Part shown: positions 56,851-64,000 of the stretch, piece after piece
How the letters are laid out: each line of letters opens with the position of its first letter
Position numbering within the stretch: the first letter of the stretch is position 1
Assembly: GCF_009729095.1 (NCBI RefSeq)
Contig: NZ_VTGX01000004.1
Coordinates: 1-64,000 of the forward strand
Origin: Mycolicibacterium sp. CBMA 247
GTDB taxonomy: Bacteria > Actinomycetota > Actinomycetes > Mycobacteriales > Mycobacteriaceae
DNA length: 64,000 nt
Direction: 5' to 3'
Notes under the pieces: model-generated
The model's database searches: none
Seen by the model: the letters and a program-made list of their open reading frames with translations, nothing else
What the model was told of the DNA's origin: nothing
Position numbers and translations under genes: made by a program

Positions 56851-58542
56851 GTGAACGGGTTCAAGGGGTTCAAGCTCCAGCGCTTTGCCATCGTCGCAGC
56901 GGTCACCGCACTGGCCCTGGCCGGGTGTTCGGGAGGCAATCGGGAAACCCCGTCGGCCGGCGGTAACGCCGAGATCGGCACCACCAACGACATCAACCCA
57001 CAGGACGTGGCGAATCTGCGCCAGGGCGGCAACCTGCGCCTGGCCCTGACCGAGTTCCCGTCGAACTTCAATCCGCTGCACATCGACGGCAACACCGGCG
57101 ACGTCGGCTCGCTCACCAGGCCCACGATGCCCCGCGCCTTCGTGATCGCGGCCGACGGGTCCGCGACGGTGAACACCGACTACTTCACCAACGTCGAACT
57201 GACCGGCACCAAACCGCAAGTGGTGACCTACACGATCAACCCCAAGGCGGTGTGGTCGGACGGCACGCCGATCACCTGGGAGGACATCAAGTCCCAGATC
57301 GAGTCCACCAGCGGAAAGAACCCCGCGTTCGTCATCGCCGCCCCCAACGGCAGCGAGCGGGTCGCCTCGGTGACCCGCGGCGTGGACGACCGCCAGGCCG
57401 TGATGACCTTCGACAAACCGTACGCCGACTGGAAGGGCATGTTCGCCGGCAACGGACGGCTGCTGCCCAAGAGCATGACCTCCACCCCCGATGCGTTCAA
57501 CAAGGCCCAACTCAGTGAGCCCGGGCCGTCGGCCGGCCCGTTCGTGGTGTCCAACATCGACCGTGGCGCACAGCGGATCACGTTGAGCCGCAACCCGAAA
57601 TGGTGGGGCGCCCCACCGCTGCTGGACACCGTCACATTCCTGGTGCTCGATGACGCCGCACGCATCCCGGCGCTGCAGAACAACACCATCGACGCCACCG
57701 GCACCGCATCGCTGGACGAGCTGACCATTGCCCGCAAGACCGCCGGTATCAGCATCCGGCGGGCGCCGTCGGCCAGCTGGTACCACCTGACCTTCAACGG
57801 CGCGCCCGGCTCGCTCCTGGCCGATCCGGCGCTGCGGCGTGCGGTCGCCAAGGGCATCGACCGTCAGGCCATCGCCAACATCACCCAGCGGGGCCTCACC
57901 GACAATCCGGTGCCGTTGGACAACCACATCTTCGTGGCGGGCCAGCAGGGTTATCAGGACAACGCTGCGGCGGTGGCCTTCGACCCCGAGAAAGCCAAGG
58001 CCGAACTCGACGCACTGGGCTGGAAAGTGCCCGAGGGACGGCAGTTCCGGGAGAAGGATGGCAAGGAACTGGTCATCCGCAATGTGTTCTACGACGCCGG
58101 CAGCACCCGCCAGGTGGCCCAGATCGCACAGAACATGCTGGGCCAGATCGGGGTGAACCTGAAGCTCGACACCAAGCCGGGCACCGGGTTCTTCACCAAC
58201 TACATCATCAAGGGCGACTTCGACATCGCCCAGTTCGCCTTCCTCGGCGACGCATTCCCACTCAGCTCGCTGACCCAGATCTACACGCAGGACGGGGCAA
58301 GCAACTTCGGCAAGATCGGCAGCCCGGAGATCGACGCCAAGATCGAGCAGACGCTGCAAGAGCTCGACCCGGCCAAAGCCCGCGCCCTGGCCAACGAAGT
58401 CGACCAGATGCTGTTCGCCGAGGTGTTCAGCCTCCCGCTGTTCCAGGCACCCGGAAACGTCGCGGTGCGCAGCAACCTGGCCAATTTCGGGGCCTTCGGC
58501 CTGGCCGACGCCGACTTCACAAAGATCGGCTTCCTCAAGTAG
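56851..58542 (+). CDS. oppA: Oligopeptide-binding lipoprotein OppA
   Basis: The 563-residue family 5 solute-binding protein has a signal peptide with lipobox LALAGC (Cys26) and then a Gly/Asn-rich linker. The substrate-binding fold is recognised from YTINPKAVWSDGTPITWEDIKSQI and WGAPPLLDTVTFLV. The GTG start (MNGFKGFKLQR) was chosen because an upstream reading adds residues from the gap. It matches Rv1280c and completes the oppBCDA order. Confidence 0.93.
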   Translation: MNGFKGFKLQRFAIVAAVTALALAGCSGGNRETPSAGGNAEIGTTNDINPQDVANLRQGGNLRLALTEFPSNFNPLHIDGNTGDVGSLTRPTMPRAFVIAADGSATVNTDYFTNVELTGTKPQVVTYTINPKAVWSDGTPITWEDIKSQIESTSGKNPAFVIAAPNGSERVASVTRGVDDRQAVMTFDKPYADWKGMFAGNGRLLPKSMTSTPDAFNKAQLSEPGPSAGPFVVSNIDRGAQRITLSRNPKWWGAPPLLDTVTFLVLDDAARIPALQNNTIDATGTASLDELTIARKTAGISIRRAPSASWYHLTFNGAPGSLLADPALRRAVAKGIDRQAIANITQRGLTDNPVPLDNHIFVAGQQGYQDNAAAVAFDPEKAKAELDALGWKVPEGRQFREKDGKELVIRNVFYDAGSTRQVAQIAQNMLGQIGVNLKLDTKPGTGFFTNYIIKGDFDIAQFAFLGDAFPLSSLTQIYTQDGASNFGKIGSPEIDAKIEQTLQELDPAKARALANEVDQMLFAEVFSLPLFQAPGNVAVRSNLANFGAFGLADADFTKIGFLK

Positions 58543-58548
58543 GCGCCG

Positions 58549-59823
58549 TCATTGCCTCGGATGATTGATCTTGCTGAACCGATGTCCCAGCGATTGGGCG
58601 CTGGGCATGGCGATCTCGACCGCGGTGACCGCAGTGATCGCCGACACCGTCACGCGGACAGCACCGCGTGCGGGCAGGGCGTCCAACTCATCCGCGGTTG
58701 CCGAAAGTTGTTCGGCCGCATCGTCACACACCGCTCGAATCACCGCGAAGGCGGCGCGCTCTCGGGTATCGAGCACGCTGTGGGCGACCGTGGGCATCCG
58801 GACCAGCACGGCTCCGGGCACCAGTGCCGCGATCCGCTCGGCGATGGCCGGCGGTGTGATCAGATCCCGGTCACCCGACACCACGACGGTCGGCCAGTGA
58901 AAGTTCGGTAACTCGGCCACCAGGTCGAAGGGCTCGGCCTCGAAGGGTTCGTAGAACTTCGCGCTGCCGATCATGTCGGCCATGCCCAGGGCGGGGTCCA
59001 GCGGCAGGCCGTCCGGTACCCCGGCATAGTTCAACTCGCGGAACGCGATCCGCCCGACGAGATCTACCTCGTTGCGGTACGGCGCTTTTCGCGTCGAGAG
59101 TCGACTCAGCCGGCTGAGCCCCGACCACACCAGGGTGCGCCCGCGCAGCAGCAGGTCGAGTTGACGGTCCAGCAGCGGGGCACCACCGAAGCCATACAGC
59201 AGGCCGGCCAGTTCCCCGCCCTTGGTGGCCAATGCCCCATCGGCTACCAGCCGGCGGACCTTGGGCGCCAGCTCCACCGTCTCCGGGTCGGTGCCCTCCC
59301 ACAACAGACCGCGAATGGCACTGCGCATGACGTCGATATCGGCGGTGGACAGCAGCGGCGAGTCCAGCACCATCGCTGCCACCCGGTCGGGGTGGCGCAC
59401 CCCGAACCCGGCGGCGATATAGCTGCCGTACGAGGTCCCGTAGAGCACAGCCTCATGCACGCCGGCGTCATCGAGCACGCCGGCGATGTCGTCGACCACC
59501 TGCTCGACGGTGATGGCCGCCGGGGGCAGATCCGCCCCCGCATCGGTATGACGCGACATCCCGATGCCCCGGTGCTCGATCATGATCACGTCGAATCCGG
59601 CTGCGGCCGCGCGCCTGCGCAGCGAGCGGTAGGGCCGGATCGATGCGACGCCGGGCCCGCCCGGGATGATCACCACCGGGTGGGCCGATTTGCGCCCGGC
59701 CCGCACGTAGAACAGGTCGAACAGCTCGTCCGAACCCGGGCTGACCGGGCGTCGCACCGCGCGCACTCCCGGTAGCTCAGCCAGCTTGTCGTGCACCCGC
59801 CTGCGCTTGGCGTTCATGGTCAT
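58549..59823 (-). CDS. Alpha/beta hydrolase, proline-iminopeptidase-like
   Basis: The 424-residue protein has the HGGPG-like oxyanion motif IPGGPGVAS, the nucleophile elbow GTSYGSY (Ser), an Asp in GDRDLITPP and a His in VAHSVLD. This set, with its cap domain, resembles proline iminopeptidases and tripeptidyl aminopeptidases. The opposite orientation to oppA is convergent. A peptide-cleaving role next to a peptide importer is attractive but unproven. Confidence 0.82.
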   Translation of the reverse strand: MTMNAKRRRVHDKLAELPGVRAVRRPVSPGSDELFDLFYVRAGRKSAHPVVIIPGGPGVASIRPYRSLRRRAAAAGFDVIMIEHRGIGMSRHTDAGADLPPAAITVEQVVDDIAGVLDDAGVHEAVLYGTSYGSYIAAGFGVRHPDRVAAMVLDSPLLSTADIDVMRSAIRGLLWEGTDPETVELAPKVRRLVADGALATKGGELAGLLYGFGGAPLLDRQLDLLLRGRTLVWSGLSRLSRLSTRKAPYRNEVDLVGRIAFRELNYAGVPDGLPLDPALGMADMIGSAKFYEPFEAEPFDLVAELPNFHWPTVVVSGDRDLITPPAIAERIAALVPGAVLVRMPTVAHSVLDTRERAAFAVIRAVCDDAAEQLSATADELDALPARGAVRVTVSAITAVTAVEIAMPSAQSLGHRFSKINHPRQ

Positions 59824-59967
59824 TGCGCTCCATTGTGCCGCGCAATGCTCAGATCAGACAGCTCGCGAAGATCGCCCGGAACGGCACCACCGTCTGCGGG
59901 TCGCTCCTTAGGTTCGGACTGATCCAAATGCGTGCCCACCGGTAGCGGGTGCGGATACAACGGTGCC

Positions 59968-61188
59968 ATGACCACCGTCGAGAACGTGACCCGTGTGTTG
60001 CCCGGAACCCCACAATGGGATGACCTGCTGGCCTCTATCGCCGCGGGCGCCAAGGACCGCGACCTCGACGACGAGAACCCCTTCGACCAGGTCGCCGCGC
60101 TGAAGCGGGCCGGGTTCGGCACCCTGCGACTGCCCGAGTCCCTCGGTGGCGCCGGATTCGCTGTGCCCCAGCTGTTCTCCGCGGTCATCGACGTGGCCCA
60201 GGCCGATCCGATAGTCGCCCACATCTTCCGGACCCACTTCTGGTTCACCGAGGAGCGGTTGCGCAGCGCCGACGACCCGGTGTCGAAGCGCTGGCTGAGC
60301 AAGATCGCCGGAGGCAAGATCTTCGGTAATGCGTTCAGCGAAAAGGGTTCACTGGCCGTCGGCAGCCTGGTGTTCAACACCCGATTGCGGGCCGACGGCG
60401 CGAACCCGGGCACCTTCCGCCTCAGGGGCGAGAAGTACTACAGCACCGGCACCTTGTTCTCGGACTATCTGACCGTTACCGCCACCACCGACCATGACTC
60501 GGTGGCCACTGTCCTGGTGCCCACCGACCGCGAAGGTGTACGGCTGGTCGACGACTGGGACGGATTCGGCCAGCGCCGCACCGGGACCGGGACCACGACG
60601 TTCACCGATGTCGCGGTCGCGGCCGACGAGGTGCTCTCCGACACCCCCTACGATGCCGAACCGGTCCCGACGGTGCAGTACGCCTCGCTGCAGTTGTTCA
60701 TCCACGCGGTGGTAGCCGGCATCCTGGCCAATGTCGTTGACGACGGCGTGGCGCTGCTGCGCTCACGCCAGCGCAACTTCAGCCATGCCGTGGCCGAGCA
60801 GCCCACCGACGATCCCCTCCTGCAGCGCCAGCTCGGGGTGCTGGCCAGCACGGCCCATGTGGCCAGGGCCGCGGTGCTCGATGCGGCCGCGGCGATCGGT
60901 GCTGCCACCGATTCCGCCGTCGACGGGGTACCCGATGCGCGGCTGGCCGTGGAAGCCCAGCTCAAGGTGGCCAAGGTCAAAGTGCACCTCGACGATGTCG
61001 CCCCCGAGGCCGCCACCCGCCTGCTGGAGCTGGGCGGGGCCAGCGCCGCCAGCCGGCAGCGCAACCTAGATCGGCACTGGCGCAACATCCGCACCATCAC
61101 CCTGCACAACCCGGCGGCCTACAAGGCACGGGTGATCGGCCAGAACCTGTTGCACGGCACGCCCATTCCGGCCAATGCCTACTTCTGA
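59968..61188 (+). CDS. Acyl-CoA dehydrogenase-family flavoprotein (DszC/SfnB-like)
   Basis: The 406-residue protein has the acyl-CoA dehydrogenase fold but resembles the DszC/SfnB group of flavin monooxygenases more than beta-oxidation enzymes: FGTLRLPESLGGAGF, FSEKGSLAVGS, RLRGEKYYSTGTLFSDYL, and a C-terminal RHWRNIRTITLHNP segment. These groups act on sulfur compounds or other substrates with reduced flavin; the substrate is unknown. ATG 59968 was used. Confidence 0.82.
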   Translation: MTTVENVTRVLPGTPQWDDLLASIAAGAKDRDLDDENPFDQVAALKRAGFGTLRLPESLGGAGFAVPQLFSAVIDVAQADPIVAHIFRTHFWFTEERLRSADDPVSKRWLSKIAGGKIFGNAFSEKGSLAVGSLVFNTRLRADGANPGTFRLRGEKYYSTGTLFSDYLTVTATTDHDSVATVLVPTDREGVRLVDDWDGFGQRRTGTGTTTFTDVAVAADEVLSDTPYDAEPVPTVQYASLQLFIHAVVAGILANVVDDGVALLRSRQRNFSHAVAEQPTDDPLLQRQLGVLASTAHVARAAVLDAAAAIGAATDSAVDGVPDARLAVEAQLKVAKVKVHLDDVAPEAATRLLELGGASAASRQRNLDRHWRNIRTITLHNPAAYKARVIGQNLLHGTPIPANAYF

Positions 61189-61191
61189 GCG

Positions 61192-63825
61192 CTAGGCCGT
61201 CAAGGCGATGTGATGGGCGCCCTGCACACTGGCGTAACGCTCGGGGCTGCAGGTCAACACGATGACCTGCCCGTCCCCACCGACCGCGTCGAACACCGTG
61301 CCCATCTTGGTCAGCCGGTCCGGATCGGTGAATCCGAGCGCGTCATCGATGATGACGGGCACGCTGTCCTCCTTGGCCACCATCGTGGCTCCGGCCAGCC
61401 GCGCGACGATCGCCAATTGCTCTTTGGCACCGCCCGACAGCGATTCATAGGGCACCGTCCGCCCGGACAACGTGCGGGTCCGGATGTTGAGATCGCTGTC
61501 GACGTCGACCTCGAAATCCTCACCGAACACCAACCGGCCCAGGCGTTGCACCTCGAGGCGGAACGGATCGGCGTAGCGCCGCCGGGTGGCGTCGCGGTGG
61601 CGCGCCATCACCGACCGCAGCGTCTCGGACGCGCGGGCCCGGCGGTGCACCCGTAGATACTCGGCGTGCGCATGCTCGCGTTCGGTCTCGGCGGCATCGA
61701 GATGCCCCTTGCGTCCTTGCGTGCCGTACACCTTGAGTTGCGCGGCCACCTCCCGCAGCCCCTCGACCGCCGCGTCATGCCGGACACCCAGCAGCTCGGC
61801 GCAGCGTGCCGCCTCAGCGAGCGTGGCCTTCACCGAATCCGGTGCGGTGGATGACAATTCGGTACGCAGGGCAGCCACCCGGCCCGCGGTGGCGGTGGCC
61901 TCTTCGTCCGCGGCCTGAGCCTTGACCGCCAACTCGTCATCACCGGTCTGCGCGCGCTGCACCTCCAGCCGACCGCCGGCCACCGTCAACTCGGCCTGCG
62001 CCGTGGTGAGCTTCTCGCGCAACACGCTCACGCGGGTCGACTTCTCCGACAGCCGCTGGGCCGCCGCGGCAATCACCTTGCGGCTGGTCTCACTGTCGGC
62101 AACCGCCTGGCGGTGCACCCCAACCGCAGAGTCCAGTTCGGTTCGGGCGGTGGCGGTATCGGCGGGGCCGGCGAGCTCGAACAGGCCTGCCGCATCGGGC
62201 TGGCCGGCACGCAATTGCGCCAGACGTGATCGCAGATCGGCCAGCCGGTCCTCGCCGGTGAGAGCCTCGACGGTGGCGCGCAACCGACCTCGGCTGCCGA
62301 TCAGTTCCCGGCGACTGCAGTCGAGGGCACGTGCGGCATCCACGTCGTCAACCCCGGCCCCTGCCAGGGCGGCGGTCAGCGAGGTCTGCGCCGCGTCGAG
62401 ACGGGCCTGGGTCTGCGCGGCTGGCGTTCCCGGCACCACGCGCACCGTGAGTACCCCGGGCACGTCGATCTCGGTGTCCGCGGTGGTGTTGACCGACCAC
62501 TGCCGGCCTGCCTCGAGGGCAACCTGGGTCTCGTCCACCCGGACATCGAGATCGTCGACGGCCACGAGTTCGATTCGCGCCGAGGCGAGTTCGGCCTGCC
62601 CGGCGGCGCGTTCCACCGCGACGGCGGCCGCCTCGATGGCCCGCATCCCGGCATCGTCGATGGTGATGCCGGCGAGTTCGCGGTTGACCCGGTCGAGCTC
62701 GCGCACCGCGGCGTCGATCTTGCTCAGCCGGGTGGCCAGCCGGTCGGCCTCCTCACGGTCGGTCATCCGGGCCAGCGTGGCACGGGCCGCCTCCACCCGA
62801 GCCGCGTGCTGGTCGGCGGCAACCCGAGCCTGTTCGGCTGCGGCCTCGGCGGCCTCGTGAACCTCACGCGCCGTGGTGGTTTCACCGTCGGCCACGCTCA
62901 GCGCGGCCTGCAGCTCGGTGATCGTGGCGGCCCGCTCGTCGAGCTCGGCCCGCAGCCTCCGGCGTTCGGTGAGCGCGGCGGCCGATGCGGCCTGAGCGAC
63001 CCGGGCCGCCTCGGCCACCACCTCGGCCTCCTTGAGCCGCTGCACCAGCGCCGCGACGGCTTCGGCAGCCGTGCGGGCCGCGGCAAGTCCGGCCTGGGCC
63101 TGTTCGCGTTCGCCGGCCAGGCCGGTGACCTCGACGCTGAGTTCGGCGTGCCGGCGCACCGCGTCATCGACCTCGGCTACCGCGGCTGCGCACCGCGCCA
63201 CCGTGTCGTCGGCGGCTGCGAGCCGCTTGGTCACTGCGGCCCACTCGCCGGTAGGCCGGCCGGTGGCGGTGAAGTACCGCAGATACTCGGCGTCGATCCG
63301 CTCGATCAGCAGCGGCTCGTCGCCGGAGAGCGCGACCGCCTCGCCCGCGGCCACATCCAGGGCCCTGGCCAGTGCATCCGAGCCGGACAGGTCGACCGGG
63401 GCGGTCGAGCTGGCCTGCAACACCCGCTGGGCCTGCCACAGGCTGGTGTCCACGGTCTCGCCGAGCATGGCCAGCACCCGCTCGTGCGCCTCGTCGCCGC
63501 TGAGCTGCTCACGCACCGGCGCAAGCACCGTCAGCTGGGTTTCGGCGCGCTTGTGAAACCGCTTGCGGTACGTGAATCGGTAAGGACCGGTGGAGATTTC
63601 AGCGGTCACCTCGGCGCCGACGTCGGCGTGCGTTGGCTTGACCTGCTTGACTTCCTTCTTGCCCGAGCGGTCCTTGGCCTCCAGCAGCAGATCCAGTGCC
63701 TCGATCATCGAGGACTTGCCGATCTCATTGGCACCGCTGACCACCACCACACCGTGATCGGGGAATTCGATCTCGCGGTGGGTGATGCCGCGGTAATTGG
63801 TCAACACCAGGCGGTGCAGTTTCAC
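61192..63825 (-). CDS. SbcC/Rad50-like SMC-family ATPase
   Basis: The 877-residue protein has a Walker A segment GANEIGKSSMIEAL near residue 32 and a C-terminal signature LSGGAKEQL and Walker B IIDDALGF. The middle 600 residues are Ala/Glu/Arg-rich coiled coil. It is a close relative of Rv1278 and likely works with the SbcD-like nuclease whose stop overlaps its GTG start (GTGA) in DNA-end processing. Confidence 0.9.
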   Translation of the reverse strand: MKLHRLVLTNYRGITHREIEFPDHGVVVVSGANEIGKSSMIEALDLLLEAKDRSGKKEVKQVKPTHADVGAEVTAEISTGPYRFTYRKRFHKRAETQLTVLAPVREQLSGDEAHERVLAMLGETVDTSLWQAQRVLQASSTAPVDLSGSDALARALDVAAGEAVALSGDEPLLIERIDAEYLRYFTATGRPTGEWAAVTKRLAAADDTVARCAAAVAEVDDAVRRHAELSVEVTGLAGEREQAQAGLAAARTAAEAVAALVQRLKEAEVVAEAARVAQAASAAALTERRRLRAELDERAATITELQAALSVADGETTTAREVHEAAEAAAEQARVAADQHAARVEAARATLARMTDREEADRLATRLSKIDAAVRELDRVNRELAGITIDDAGMRAIEAAAVAVERAAGQAELASARIELVAVDDLDVRVDETQVALEAGRQWSVNTTADTEIDVPGVLTVRVVPGTPAAQTQARLDAAQTSLTAALAGAGVDDVDAARALDCSRRELIGSRGRLRATVEALTGEDRLADLRSRLAQLRAGQPDAAGLFELAGPADTATARTELDSAVGVHRQAVADSETSRKVIAAAAQRLSEKSTRVSVLREKLTTAQAELTVAGGRLEVQRAQTGDDELAVKAQAADEEATATAGRVAALRTELSSTAPDSVKATLAEAARCAELLGVRHDAAVEGLREVAAQLKVYGTQGRKGHLDAAETEREHAHAEYLRVHRRARASETLRSVMARHRDATRRRYADPFRLEVQRLGRLVFGEDFEVDVDSDLNIRTRTLSGRTVPYESLSGGAKEQLAIVARLAGATMVAKEDSVPVIIDDALGFTDPDRLTKMGTVFDAVGGDGQVIVLTCSPERYASVQGAHHIALTA

Positions 63826-64000
63826 GCCGCACTCCCCCGGTCGACCAGGCGCAGCAACAGGCCCAGCGCTGCCCGCGCGTCATCGGCCTCGGCACCTTGG
63901 GTACGGGCCGTGGCCACCAACTCGTCCACCGCGGCCGCCGCGAACCCGCCGATACCCAGGTCGTCGAACTCACCGTCGGCGGGCAGCACCGCGATCTCGG
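63822..64000 (-). CDS. SbcD-like exonuclease subunit, C-terminal part (partial)
   Basis: The last 59 codons of a minus-strand gene end in ...DDARAALGLLLRLVDRGSAA. They overlap the SbcC-like gene by 4 bp. The position matches Rv1277, the SbcD-like phosphoesterase partner; the catalytic domain is outside the window. Confidence 0.7.
   Translation of the reverse strand, partial: EIAVLPADGEFDDLGIGGFAAAAVDELVATARTQGAEADDARAALGLLLRLVDRGSAA

Noticed and set aside
55795..58359. 854-codon open frame antisense to oppD and oppA
   Set aside because: The opp genes on the other strand have clear motifs; this frame has none.

Overview
The window is a 64 kb stretch of a high-GC actinobacterial chromosome, almost certainly a rapidly growing Mycobacterium (Mycolicibacterium). 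Gene order follows the M. tuberculosis Rv1277-Rv1315 region closely, read in reverse: rRNA operon, murA, cob(I)alamin adenosyltransferase, DUF2550 protein, F1Fo ATP synthase, wecA, sua5, prmC, prfA, rpmE, rho, thrB, thrC, hom, lysA, argS, Rrf2 regulator, cysNC, cysD, carbonic anhydrase, the opp peptide transporter and the SbcC/SbcD-like pair. Family hallmarks include MurA with Asp117 in place of the usual Cys, a fused b-delta ATP synthase subunit, a c subunit with Glu65/Asp32 numbering as in fast growers, and a Rho with a long charged insertion. Assignments come from my reading of the translated sequence and remembered family and synteny knowledge; no search was run.

Layout. 1-0.5 kb: start of a minus-strand 16S gene, its leader and three tandem promoters. 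0.5-15.4 kb: core genes (murA, ATP synthase atpI-B-E-F-H-A-G-D-C, wecA, sua5, prmC, prfA, rpmE). 15.5-20.7 kb: an accessory block between rpmE and rho, with an ECF42-type sigma factor and DGPF protein, a FadD1-like ligase with divergent TetR, and a PadR/VOC pair. 20.8-29.6 kb: rho, then the threonine/lysine genes thrB, thrC, hom and lysA, joined by 4-bp overlaps or very short gaps, and argS. 29.7-40.4 kb: tRNA-Arg(CCG), then accessory metabolism and regulation: a frameshifted SnoaL-like gene, an acyl-CoA dehydrogenase/GntR operon with a clear palindromic operator, a lipoprotein, an LLM oxidoreductase, VOC proteins, a NarL-type two-component system with a DUF4097 protein, nitronate monooxygenase and GNAT. 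40.4-46.1 kb: sulfate assimilation (cysD-cysNC-cysQ), a TetR gene and carbonic anhydrase. 46.2-52.9 kb: an envelope-glycosylation island with a YkcB-like GT39, a YkcC-like GT2-GtrA fusion, a stand-alone copy of the GT39 C-terminal domain, a TrcRS-like two-component system and two small secreted proteins. 53-58.5 kb: oppB-oppC-oppD-oppA. 58.5-64 kb: alpha/beta hydrolase, acyl-CoA dehydrogenase-like flavoprotein, SbcC-like ATPase and the 3' end of its SbcD-like partner.

How the genes work together. The murA/wecA block feeds cell-wall precursor synthesis; the atp operon makes ATP; lysA/hom/thrC/thrB use aspartate-family intermediates; cysD-cysNC-cysQ activate sulfate to APS/PAPS and remove PAP. 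The GT39/GT2/TCS island is the best candidate for something incompletely described: a polyprenyl-phosphate-sugar glycosylation module with its own regulators. I see no CRISPR array, prophage, intact insertion sequence or toxin-antitoxin pair, and nothing I could honestly call a wholly new system.
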